In this document: one piece after another, positions 22,110 through 32,799 of the stretch
How the letters are laid out: every line of letters starts with the position of its first letter
How positions within the stretch are numbered: position 1 is the stretch's first letter
Assembly: GCF_029168945.1 (NCBI RefSeq)
Contig: NW_026870037.1
Coordinates: 1,426,001-1,490,000, forward strand
Source of the DNA: Cannabis sativa
Taxonomy: Eukaryota > Streptophyta > Magnoliopsida > Rosales > Cannabaceae
Reading direction: 5' to 3'
DNA length: 64,000 bases
Notes under the pieces: generated by a model
Seen by the model: the letters and a program-made list of their open reading frames with translations, nothing else
The model's database searches: none
Told to the model about the DNA's origin: nothing
Made by a program: the position numbers and the translations under genes

Positions 22110-22658
22110 CTACAGGACTTGATCCCTTGTAGCCTCATCATTAAACCTAACCATTGTTAGACCATTGGCCATTCTTGCAATTTGTGCTATCTCCAGGTGC
22201 CCCCAAACACGCTTAATAAATCCCTTAAACACAGTATGTGGTGGATTTGTACCTAACACCATACAAATTAATGTTGAACTCCAGTTAGCTGCCTGTTCTT
22301 TAACTTCATCAACATCCACTTGTGCTATCTTGACACCATCTTTGATCATTGGCTCCGTAGCTAAAGAATTCCAGTGATTCTTTGCTGAAGCTTGATAAAT
22401 CCCCTGTTCGAGCTCTAATTTTTCCTCTTGTTCCACTATTTGAGCCCAACTGCGATTCGATCGAGTCCCAGTATGTAGATCATACTCAAACTCCTTTTCT
22501 TGATTTCCATTCCCCCGCCCCAACTCTCCAACTTTTACAACCTCAGCTATAAGATTCAGACCATCAGTCTCACCTTTTTCTCCTGTTTCATCAGCTTCAT
22601 CAATCAGATCTTCAACTCGAGATACTGGCTTTTGGATCACTCTCTTCTTCTTCGCCAT
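22110..22658 (-). pseudogene. LINE ORF1 N-terminal part (DUF4283-like)
   Basis: The frame starts MAKKKRVIQKPVSRVEDLID and runs 182 codons. After a charged linker, the part from NWSSTLICMVLGTNPPHTVF to RMANGLTMVRFNDEATRDQVL resembles the start of the DUF4283 domain of plant LINE ORF1 proteins, which bind nucleic acid. The domain is cut short, with no zinc knuckle, and the remainder appears deleted up to the endonuclease region. Confidence 0.72.
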
Positions 22659-22760
22659 GGAAGAGAGAAAACAGAGTCACACACGCCAAATTCTTTTTAG
22701 AGATTATATATATATATATAACTATTAATTTAAATTTAAACTAGATGTTAATTCAATTAG

Positions 22761-23200
22761 GTGACATTTGATAACACTTTTATTTTAAAATTTTTTAATC
22801 ACAAAAATAAAAGTAAAATTTTGTTTTTGAAAAATAAAAATGCATTTTATAACTACTTTTGTTTTTTAATTTTAGAAACAAAAAATAAAAGTGTGTTCTG
22901 TAAATTTTTTTTTTTATTTTAATTTGTTGATTTTAAGTCGGGTTCGGGTCCGAGCCCGCGTCTGGATTAGGGTCGGGTCTGAGTCTGGGTCTAGATTTTA
23001 AGGTCTAGGTTGGGGAGGGAGTCCAAAATATTGATATAAAAAATTGTTTAAAAAAATTTTGAAAGTGATTTTTTTTTTTTGTTTTCAAAATTTTTAAAAT
23101 TTTAATTCTCAATTAAACATATTAAAAAGTAAAAACTGTTCTATACAACATAATTTATTAAAAATAAAAAATAATTGAAAAAGTATTACCAAGCACACTC
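22761..23200. mobile_element. hAT-like MITE with GC-rich GGGTCCGAG core
   Basis: The left end GTGACATTTGATAACACTTTT pairs with the reverse complement of the right end AAAGTATTACCAAGCACACTC. Flanking 8-mers TCAATTAG (22753-22760) and TTAATTAG (23201-23208) agree at 7 of 8 positions, as expected for an hAT target duplication. The centre (about 22937-23000) is a GGGTTCGGGTCCGAGCCCG-type run, like the MITE at 16220-16723. No protein is encoded. Confidence 0.65.
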
Positions 23201-23509
23201 TTAATTAGTTATATTTTATAAGAAATTTATTAAATATATTGTTTAAAATTTAAATTTATTTACTTGTTTTATTATTTGATAAAATTAGTTAGATATATCA
23301 TTTTATAAATAAATTTAAAACTAAATTAAATTTTATGTATTTAAAAAATATAATTAAATTAAATTATATTTAATTTTATTATTATTATTTAAGTTAATAA
23401 TTAAGTATATTAATTCTAATATAATTCTAAACAAATAACATATTTATTTATTTTTTTAAAATATATTAAACAGTTGCCAAAAAATATATAAACATTAAGA
23501 AAGGAGGGT

Positions 23510-23650
23510 GATGGGCAGGTACTAAGAATTGAATCATTCTTTGTAGTTTGAGATAATATGGATATGGAGAGCTGCCCATGTTCTCAAATACATATCCATT
23601 AATTGTTAATTGTTAAATCACCCTACTTGTTTTATTTAAATAAATAGAAG
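23510..23650 (-). promoter_or_regulatory. Displaced distal upstream block of cystatin 2
   Basis: GGGCAGGTACTAAGAATTGAA, AGAGCTGCCCATG and CTCAAATACAT appear in the same order as in 14478-14580 upstream of cystatin 1. There the block lies about 0.4-0.5 kb from the start codon; here it is about 5.4 kb away because the LINE and a MITE intervene. It is either a distal promoter element or a relic of the duplication. Confidence 0.55.
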
Positions 23651-23894
23651 TTGGAGTTTATGGAAATTTAAAGTTGCCACCCTCCCTTTAGATAAGATTT
23701 AACAAATTTATATCATTATGTTTTATCATTGTTGTATATATGATCCCTGATTTGTTAGTGGACATGGTCAAAATAGCATGTGCTTATTACAAAATGAGAT
23801 CAACTAGTATGACAAGAGTTGAGTAGCTCAAAATGCATACTTGGCTCATAACACTATATACATTTTATTTTTATTTATTTATTTTAAAAAGAAT

Positions 23895-24268
23895 GGTAAA
23901 TATCATTTTAGATTTTGTGTTTTGTAAAAATTATTAATTGGACCTTTTATTTTGTTAAATAATAAAATGAATCATGTATTTTCCAAAATTGTACAAATAG
24001 GACACTGAGCTGATTTTTTTGTCAAAATAAAACTAAATAATAATCTAATCTACAAATGTTATGGCAAAACTGGTTACATTTTTCTATATTTGTTCGTGTT
24101 AGAAATTGTCTTATAATTGGCTATATTAAAAAATAAAATTGTTAAAAATTGAGCTTAGAATCTTATTTTACTATTTTAAAAAATATAGAATCTAATTTGT
24201 AATTTAATAAAATATAAAGTTTAATTGATAATTATTTTAAAATATAAAATCTAAAATAATATTTATCC
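23895..24268. mobile_element. MULE-type MITE, older copy of the family at 61979-62352
   Basis: The ends read GGTAAATATCATTTTAGATT and the reverse complement of AATCTAAAATAATATTTATCC. The interior (TTGTACAAATAGGACACTGAG, GTTCGTGTTAGAAATTGTCTT and others) matches the 61979-62352 element. No target duplication is detected here, consistent with age. Confidence 0.65.
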
Positions 24269-24419
24269 TCGTTTTATTTTTTATTTTTTATTTTTTAAAG
24301 GTACTTATACATTTAATTTGAAAAAAAAAGGTACACACATTTGATATTTGAAACACAAATACAAATTACAGATTTATATTGAGAACTTGTATTGCATAAT
24401 ATATTTTTAATTTTATTTT

Positions 24420-26145
24420 GGGAATTTTACAAAAATACTGTTTTTGGACCAAAACTTTACAATTATACTGGGACACGGCAAAAATAACATTTTTACTGCC
24501 CCAGCCCAATTTCATTACTTTTGTACTGCCCAAGCCCAACAGCATAACATTTATACTGTGTGTGTGGGGAAACAACGTTCTTCGTGTGTGGGGAGACGCC
24601 GGAGACGGAAATCACCAAGAAAAAACCATTAAAACCGGCAAGAATAAACAAAAGCAGTAAAATCGACGTCAATAAATAATCATGGCAAAACAATAGTAAA
24701 ACAACAGTAAAACAACACTAAAACAATCAAAAAAAACAAAAGAAAAAATGATTAAAAACAAACAATCACGTACAACCTCAACACCAGATGCAAAATCAAC
24801 TATATTTGCAAGTCTATTCCTAGAAAATTATAAAAAAAACTACTAAAACAACACTGAAACAACACAAAAACAAATGAAGCAAATTTAACTACTTAGAAAA
24901 ATATAAAAGAAACACACACCTCCATCTTCCACACTCACAGACATAACCATCACAACAACACGAGAACACCCAGAAAATACCTATTAATTCAAATAAATAA
25001 ATCATGAAAAACAACAGTAAAACAATACTAAAACAATACTAAAACAAAAAAAACAATAAAAAAATGATCAAAAATTAACTATGTTGTGCACATCCTCAAT
25101 ACTAAATGCACTATATTTGCAAGAAAAGTTCTAGAAAATTAGAACAAAAAAAAACCACACTAAATCTTATATTTTAAAAAACGTAACTAAGAACTTCAAA
25201 AAATTAAAAAAAAAAAAGAAGAAAAGAAAAGAAGATGAAGAAGAAGAACCGAACATGAAAAAAATAAAAATCATGAAAAACAACAAGAAACAATACTAAA
25301 ACAATACTAAAACAAATAAAACAATAAGAAGAGAGAATAACCACAAACCTTTGTAAACCAGAGAAGTGTAATCAGCTGCAGATTCAGTAAGTGGGACAAA
25401 GCTCAAAAATTGTTAGGATTGGAAGAATGAAGAGGATGAGAAGAGAAAAGGGTCTAGTGGGAAAACCCATTTGGGGTTTGGAGAAAAAAAAATGAACTTT
25501 TTTTGAAAGATCAAATCATGACAGTTTTTTTTGGAGATTTTAGTTGATTTTCAGAGATGGGTTTTGGTTTGAACAGAGGAAAAAGAAAGAACTCAATAGA
25601 GATTTTTGTGATGTTATAACCCTATTGTGTTTTATCAAAGGGTTTTTGGTCTTTGTGTCGTGGTGAATGTATTTTTTTATTATTTATTATTTTATTTATT
25701 TATTTACTTTTTGATTTTTAGTGTGGCCTACCTCTGGAGATGTGCATAGTGGTGAGGCATCTTTTTATTTATTTATTATTATTTGCATAATTTTAAATAA
25801 ATAAAAAAATTTATTTCTTGAAGAAAGGGATTGATGAGTAGAGTGTATTTCTTGAGGAAAGGGATTGACAGTGAGAGATGGATAAATAAATAATATATTT
25901 TTAAATTTATAGAGTATATCACTATTTTAATAAGAAGCTCAAGGATCGAGGGGTACTATGGCTTAACATTTTAAAAAAGAAAAAAAAAAGATTGATGGGA
26001 AAGGACCCCATAATTGCCAAAAAAAAAAAAAAAAAAAAGACAAGACAAAAAAAAAAAAAAAAAAGACAGTACAAAAGTTGTATTTTCCGTGCAACAGTAA
26101 TAATGTAATAAATGGGGAAAAAACAGTAGTGGGTGTAAATTTCCC
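24420..26145. mobile_element. Non-autonomous MULE, 1.7 kb, with 9-bp target duplication
   Basis: The left TIR begins GGGAATTTTACAAAAATACTG and the right end is the reverse complement of GGGAAATTTACACCCACTACTG, with similarity continuing for roughly 80-100 bp. The perfect 9-bp duplication TTTTATTTT is at 24411-24419 and 26146-26154. The interior holds no transposase. It has a CG-containing segment near 24578-24610, repeated AAAACAATACTAAAACAA tracts (24690-25320), and a stretch at 25360-25700 that looks like former exon or leader sequence but that I cannot identify. Long A-runs lie near 26019-26062. Confidence 0.82.
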
Positions 26146-26314
26146 TTTTATTTTTTGTCACCCTTTTTCTTTAAAATAGTTATGCAAATTTAATTGAATT
26201 CAAATTCATTGCTTTCTCCATTAAAAAAAATATAAAGAACTTAAGTTTATTGATGTTTAAAATGAAACTACTTTTGCTCTAAAAAATTCAGCTTGAAAAA
26301 ATATAAAAAAAATA

Positions 26315-26398
26315 TGTCAGAAGTGGGATTTGAACCCACGCCCTCTTTCGAAGACCAGAACTTGAGTCTGGCGCCTTAGACCACTCGGCCATCCTGAC
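26315..26398 (-). tRNA. tRNA-Leu (CAA)
   Basis: The minus strand reads GTCAGGATGGCCGAGTGG at the 5' end. The acceptor stem GTCAGGA pairs with TTCTGAC with one G-U pair. The anticodon stem CCAGA/TCTGG encloses the loop CTCAAGT, giving anticodon CAA. The extra arm is long, as in class II tRNAs. The B box is GGTTCAAATCC and the discriminator base is A, typical of leucine. There is no intron. A run of eight T on the minus strand just downstream (plus 26305-26312) would terminate RNA polymerase III. It has all parts expected of a working gene. Confidence 0.96.
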
Positions 26399-27162
26399 TT
26401 TGTTGACATTTTTACACTATAGTAGTATAATACTATGATATCATGTTGTCCAAAAAGTTTAATAAACATTATTATTAATTGTTTGGCCTTTTATTTTATT
26501 TTTCTATTTATTTTTTAACGTATCCACTGCTAAATAATTCAAAATTAATAAAGTGGATGTCTACAAATAAATAAAAAGTTACTAATAATAACTAACTAGT
26601 AAACAAAATAAAAACATATGAACATGAATATAAAAATAAAAGAGTTATTAGTTAACATATACAATATTTAATATACAAAATAATTCGTTTCAAAAAAAAA
26701 AAAAATACAAAATAATATACTTTAAAATTAAAACATCCAACAACTAATCTTTACTTCTCTCACCCCAAACTACCACACCAAACACTACACGTTTCTACTC
26801 ATTTACACGTTCTTATATATATACTAGCAAAAAGCTACGTGCGAGACACATATACTAAATTTTATATTAGTTTTTTTCTATGTTATTTGAAAGTGATACA
26901 ATATAAAATTAAAGAAAAAATATTATTAGTTATTATGTGAGATTATTATTATGTGTATCTAAATATTATATTTTATAATGTTGTCAATTAAAAGTGAATA
27001 CCGAATGCAATATATTAGTGTTTAAGAAAGCTTGATGATTTAAATATGTTCTTAAGTTAATCCAAAAATAAATTAAAAATTGATGTTCTAATACTTAAGG
27101 AAACATTACTTAAATGGATGTAAGATAAAAAGAAAATTAAAAATCAATCTCTAAATTGTTAA
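26399..27162. other. Intergenic AT-rich DNA, no gene seen
   Basis: This stretch lies between the tRNA gene and the left end of the large MULE. It is low-complexity and AT-rich; I find no repeat pair or coding frame of note. Confidence 0.5.
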
Positions 27163-27494
27163 TAATTGAAGGGAAATTTGAATTCCTATACTTACATTAC
27201 CCAAAAAAATTTCTCCTAAATGCAAAGTTATTAAAATTGGTAATATATGACCATTTTACCAATTTTCCTAAACTACCCCTGTCATTTGAAATCAGTCTCT
27301 CTCATCCTCTCTCTTCGTCTCTCTCAGCCGAACACCAAACCCACACCAAACCCAAAAGAAAAATCCCACACTGTCGGCTGAACTCGCAACCCCAACGTTG
27401 AGCACACAGTCGGACCAACTCGCAACCCCAACGCTCGCAACCCCGACCCACTCCGACGAACTCCCAACCCCGACCCACTCCGAAAATGTCAAAG

Positions 27495-28931
27495 GTATGT
27501 GGTTTTTTTTGTTTTTTTTTCTAGAAAGGGTTTAGATTGTTTGTGAAATATTATTGTTTAGATTTAAGAATTTTGTTGTGAAAATGGGATTCGGATCCGT
27601 GATCGGACTGTGAAAATGGTGAAAATGGGACTGTGTGGCCATTCGGATCTGGGGAAGAAGCTTGTCCGATGGTTCCAGCTGGTCCGATGGTTCGAATGGC
27701 TCGGGTCCGATGGTTAGATGATAGGGTCCGATGGGGCTGGGTTTTGGGGTGATGGGCCGATGTTGTTATGGTGGGCCGATGCTTAGTGTGTGGACCGATG
27801 GGTCCGATGGGGCTGGGTTTTGGGGTGATGGGCCGATGTTGTTATGGTGGGCCGATGCTTAGTGTGTGGACCGATGGGTCCGATGGGTACCCTATCGGGC
27901 CAATCGGACCCATCGGTCCCGATTGTTTTTTTTTCGTTTTTTTTTTAAATATTAATGATTTAGTTATTGTGTTATGTATTATTTTATTTGTATTGATTTA
28001 TTAAGTATTGTTTAATTAATTATTGTTTTATTATTAATAATTAATTATTGTATTTTGTTTTATTATTAATTAATTATTGTATTATTTTTTATTTTTTTAT
28101 TGATTATTGTTTTTTATTAATTAATGTTTTATTATTAATTATTAATTATTGTATTAATTTATATTTTTTTATTAATTATTATTTTTTTTACTAATTATTA
28201 ATTATTAATTTTTATTATTTATTAATTATTGTTTTATTATTAATTATTAACTTTTGTATTAATTTTTATTGTTTTATTAATTATTGTTTCATTATTATTT
28301 ATTAATTATTGTTCATTGTTAGTTATTAATTAATGTATTATTTTTTATTTTTTATTAATTATAAATTATTGTATTATTTTTTTATTTTTTTATTAATTAT
28401 TATTTTATTATTAATTATTAACTTTTGTATTAATTTTTATTGTCTTATTAATTTTATTATTTATTGATTATTGTTTTATTATTAATGATTAATTATTGTA
28501 TTATTTTTTATTTTTTTATTAATTATTAATTATTGTTATATTATTGTTTTTTTTTATTGTTTTATTAATTATTGTGTTTTTATTAATTATTGTTTTATTA
28601 TTAATTATTGTTTTATTTTTTATTGTTTTAATAATTTGTAGTTATTGTTTTATTTTTTATTTTTATATTAATAATTAATTATTGTTTTATTAATTATTAA
28701 TTATTGTTTTATCTTTTATTGTTTTATTACTTATGAATTATTGTTTTAGTATAAATTATTAATTATTTTTTTTAATTTTTATTGTTTTATTGATTATTGT
28801 TTAATTATTAATTATTAATTATTAATTATGAATTATGAATTATTGTTTTATTTTTTATTGTTTTATTCATTATTGGTTATGGTTTTATTATTAATTATTT
28901 ATCGTTGTTGGTTTTTTTTTTTTTTTTTCAG
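27495..28931 (+). other. First intron of the MULE Ulp1 gene: GGTCCGATGGG repeats then AT-rich DNA
   Basis: The intron runs from GTATGT to a T-rich TTTTCAG. Its first part (27580-27930) is G-rich with many GGTCCGATGGG-type motifs. 27724-27875 is a 76-bp tandem repeat present twice. From about 27950 to 28910 it is almost pure TTATTAATTA-like low-complexity sequence. The first intron of the transposase gene at the other end has the same two-part composition. Confidence 0.7.
27724..27875. repeat. 76-bp tandem repeat, two copies
   Basis: The unit starting GGGTCCGATGGGGCTGGG at 27724 is repeated from 27800 almost without change; a third partial unit follows at 27876. Confidence 0.9.
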
Positions 28932-30180
28932 GGAACTGCACATCTTATAATTCCAGTGTCGGACCATTACACTGGCCGTGTCACATGGCGCGGGGGTAGT
29001 TACTACTACCCGAAGATTAAGGCTAAATTTGAAGAATTCAACCTATTGGACAGGGTGAGGGAATCCCCTTTCAAAATTTTTTTCGAGAGAGCGCCCATAC
29101 AATTTTCTGGAGCATTTTTTCATCAGTTGATGCTTCACAAAATAAAATCTGACAAGCCGGACGAGGTGCATTTCTATGTGGGAAGGAAGAGATGTAGATT
29201 TGGGAGGGTGGAGTTCGGCTTGGTCACCGGGTTAAACTTGTTGCCCAGCCCTACTGAGGAAGACATCAAACAAAATGGAAGCTCTGACCGGTTGATTCAG
29301 GAATATTTCAACGGTAGTGCTTCGATAACCTTTGGCCAACTGCGTAGAGTTTTTGAGAGCTGCACAGAAGCTGATGATGTCTACAAGTTGGGGATGGCCT
29401 TGTTTGTTATGACCGTCCTCACTGGTAAGGAGGAGAAGACTGTCGTTCCTCCTTTTGTGATAAGAATGGTTGATAACCTTCCATTCTTCTACGAGTACCC
29501 CTGGGGAAAGATTTCTTACACCAAGCTGATGGAAACTTGTAACAAGGATTACTTGGATGTGAAGAATAAGATGTTGAAAAAGATTGAGAAGGGAGTCACT
29601 TAGAAGGAGGCAAAATACTCAGCCTACGGTTATGCTGCAGCGTTGCAGTATTGGGCATACGAGGCCATATTACAGCTGGGCAACGAGTATGCAGTGAGGA
29701 GGTCGCATCACTTTCCGAGAATGGTCAACTGGGAGAGTAAGCCGAACACTACACTCGGGAAGGATGAAGTGACCAAATTATTTGCTAAAAATGTAAGTTT
29801 GTTACGCTTTATGTTGAATTCATGTTAATTTCCATATATTATATTAATATATTTGTTATATTTTTCAGTTGACAGTGTACTCCATGTTATGTCCTCGGTA
29901 GAACGAGATTGAGTTTGTGAGTTACATAACCGGGGGTCAGCCTCCGTTATTGGTTGACTTGGAGGAACTTGTGTTGGGTGAGGATGGGCAACCAACACAG
30001 GATGCTTTGCGAAGCCAGGCCGAAAAGCTTGCCTCCACATTGGAAGAACGAGCGGAGGCAGCCCGAATATTTAAAATCTCTACCTCCACCGTCTCCTCCA
30101 CGTGCACCGCCTGCAGTTCCAGATGGGTCTGGTGTTGACCCATCTCCAGCTTCAGTTCCTGATGGGTCTGGTGTTGAACC

Positions 30181-32034
30181 TGTTGAAAATTATTTTACCA
30201 GGATCTAGATTTACTAACAAGTATGTTGGATTAACAACCTAATATGAATTCTAAAACAATGAAAATAAGCACATATAAAGTTAGAAAACCTTACAGTGGG
30301 TGCAGCGGAATAATATGACTCCTTCCGTTCAGATCTCTAGCCCTTGATTCCTTTCTGTAGCAGAGCATCACCAAGATCTGAACCTAGATCTTCTTTTCTC
30401 CTTCTTTGATGCAAAATTTCCATAGTCTTCCATACTATGATTGAGATACCACTTGATGTGTGTGGGCACTACTCATTCACTCAAAGTTTTGAAATTTAGA
30501 GAGAAGAAAAGAGAGAGATGCGTGTGAGGTTTTTTCTGAGAGAAACAAAGTGATCAAAGATGTATGTCTTCGTTTCCTCAAGCCAACACTTTCTATTTAT
30601 AGAATTCCCTCTAGGTTTAGGTTAGAATTGCATGGCATTAAAATAATGAAAACTACAAATTGTATTTCTCATGCATAGGGCCGGCCATACAAAGGGTATT
30701 GGGCCTCACTTTGCAACTTTCCCATTTTGTTATTTTCCATTCCCATTTTCTCAAAAATGCCAATTTTCCAATTTAACCTTTTAATGCCAATTCTAATTAT
30801 TTAATAACTTGGAAATAATTATTAAATAATATTTCCATTTAATATATTTATTAATTTAGACATATAAAGTCTCTTAATCAAGAAATAAACCTAAAATCTT
30901 TTTTCTTTACAATTTCGCCCTTGCTTAGTGAAAATTCATAAAGTAGACATAGTCTAACTTTTAGAATTTTAATTGATTAATTAAAATCAATTAACTGAGT
31001 CTTACAAGCAGTATGGTCTCAACTAGTATGGGGACCATGGGTCTATATAACCGAGCTTCCAATAAGTCGAACCGAATTTACCAAGTAAATTCCCTAACTT
31101 ATTAATTCCTCATTGAATCCACACTTAGAACTTGGAATTGCACTCTCAGTCATATAGAACGCTCTATATGTTTCACGATATAGACACGTCATTAGTTATC
31201 CATTGTTATAACCCTAATGTGATCAATGATCCTCTATATAGATGATTTACACTGTAAAGGGATTAAATTACCGTAACACCCTACAATGTATTTTATCCTC
31301 AAAACACTTAACCCTGTATAAATGATATTTCACGTAAGTGAAATGAGATCTCCACCATTTATCTTCGTTTGGTTAAGCTCGAAGGAAATCATCCTTTACT
31401 TCTATTTGCCAAATAGAAGCTATAGATTCCATATTTATGTTAGCGCTCCCACTCAATTGCACTACCGTGTTCCCAAAATGTATGTATTGCCTTGGCCATA
31501 AATTAGGCTTAACTAACAAATCAAAGAACACGAATAACACTCTTGAGATTGAGCCTAACCATATCAGGATTTCGATCATGTGATCTAGGATCAACAGGTG
31601 ATATTGAATTGAATAGATATTACGGTAAATTTTAACATAACTAATCAAAGTTCAATATCGGTCCCTTCCGATGTGTACTCCATACATCCGATACTGGTAA
31701 ACTTTGCCAATGTCCTGGAAAGGACATAACACTTTTCCAAGGTGTAAGAATACCTATCGCTGATTATACCATGTCAGTCTAAATCCAGTGTTCTGACAAA
31801 TCAGGGAATAAACTTTTGAACATATAATAAAGATTATATTCCACTGTGCTGACAACACTATAATCTTATCAAATTCATATGTTCTGGACTTAAAAAGAAT
31901 TCATACATTATATATACATATAATCATGAAATAAATCATGTGAACCATGCAACATAAAATGTTATTTCTGATCTTTATTAATAAGTAAATCTGATTATAT
32001 GAAATGAGTTTTATTTAGGGCATAAAACCCAACA
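30181..32034 (-). repeat. Copia 3' LTR (left end on plus strand)
   Basis: TGTTGAAAAT...AAACCCAACA. A minus-strand TATA-like box CTATAAATAG lies at 30602-30593. The LTR is collinear with 50468-52322 and with the fragment at 10405-12214. Confidence 0.93.
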
Positions 32035-32049
32035 AACTCCCACTTGCAC
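32035..32049 (-). other. Copia polypurine tract
   Basis: The minus strand reads GTGCAAGTGGGAGTT immediately before the 3' LTR, the usual place and composition for plus-strand DNA priming in copia elements. Confidence 0.8.
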
Positions 32050-32589
32050 TAATATAAAACAAAAAGTGCATTTCAAATAATCATTAACACCTTGATATAC
32101 CAATCAAGTGTAATAGTAGTAAACTCCTCGTAATAGGATCCGACAGGTTGAATTAAACACAACCTCTTCTCCACCATTACTCTTCCTTAATCACAAAATC
32201 CTTGATAATGTAAAATTCCTCTCTATATGTCTACTTTCTTGGGATACTGGATTCTATACCTTTGGGCAACTACTCTGTGGTTATTCAGGAAGTAACCCTA
32301 GTAGTTAAGGCAAGTTGGAACAGTGCCACAAATGTATAGAACTTTCCTTAGACTGAATAAGTATCTTTCCTGCAACTTTTAACATTCAGTCTCTTTCTGG
32401 TAGACCAAGAGATTTCAGATAGGTTTTTACACTTCTCCAAAATCACTACTCCACCCCCAAAGTAATCACCATCTCATCAGCAGACTTTCTAGCACACCGG
32501 CAAGTCTCGAAATCTGATGTGGTGTAGTCTAAGAGTTTTAAACACACCCTTATCGACTAACATATAGTTCCTCTTCTTAATCTAAAAAT

Positions 32590-32780
32590 TTACTTGATTG
32601 TCTTCCAATGTTCCTCTCCTGGATTAATCTGATACTTACTCATTACTCCCACTCAACAGCAGGTGTCTGGTCTAAGGCATACTAAAGCATATCTGAGACC
32701 TCTCACTGTTGATTCAAGAAATCTTTCATGGCTTTATCTTCTCTGGAATAGTTGAAACTTTTCCTTAGATAAATAAAATC
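32590..32780 (-). pseudogene. Degenerate copia reverse transcriptase fragment
   Basis: On the minus strand 32696-32587 reads YALVCLRPDTCC, stop, VGVMSKYQINPGEEHWKTIK. This is the copia segment that follows the RT palm (CTRPDI...SRY..NPG..HW...K). An in-frame TGA and another stop soon after show decay. Upstream sequence to about 33200 has weaker RT-like traces that I cannot align with confidence. It identifies the 22-kb element as copia. Confidence 0.75.
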
Positions 32781-32799
32781 TATGCTTAGAAGTTGTGAA

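Larger units (their letters stand above)
18687..22696 (-). mobile_element. L1-type LINE, minus strand, ~4.0 kb, with A-tail
   Basis: The T-run at 18688-18700 is the minus-strand A-tail. ORF2 parts lie at 18955-22109 and ORF1 starts at 22658. TTAGAGAT occurs at both borders (18679-18686 and 22697-22704), a likely 8-bp target duplication, though short for a LINE in AT-rich DNA. The element begins just upstream of the ORF1 start but is too short for a complete plant L1, so an internal deletion removed ORF1's end and most of the endonuclease. It lies in the upstream region of cystatin 2. Confidence 0.82.

Noticed and set aside
26019..26062. Two long A-runs suggesting LINE or retrogene tails
   Set aside because: No coding or retroposed body is attached; they lie within the right part of the non-autonomous MULE.
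28010..28900. TTATTAATTA-rich stretch as a possible satellite or matrix-attachment region
   Set aside because: Predicted splice sites place it inside the first intron of the MULE Ulp1 gene; it is low-complexity sequence without a fixed unit.
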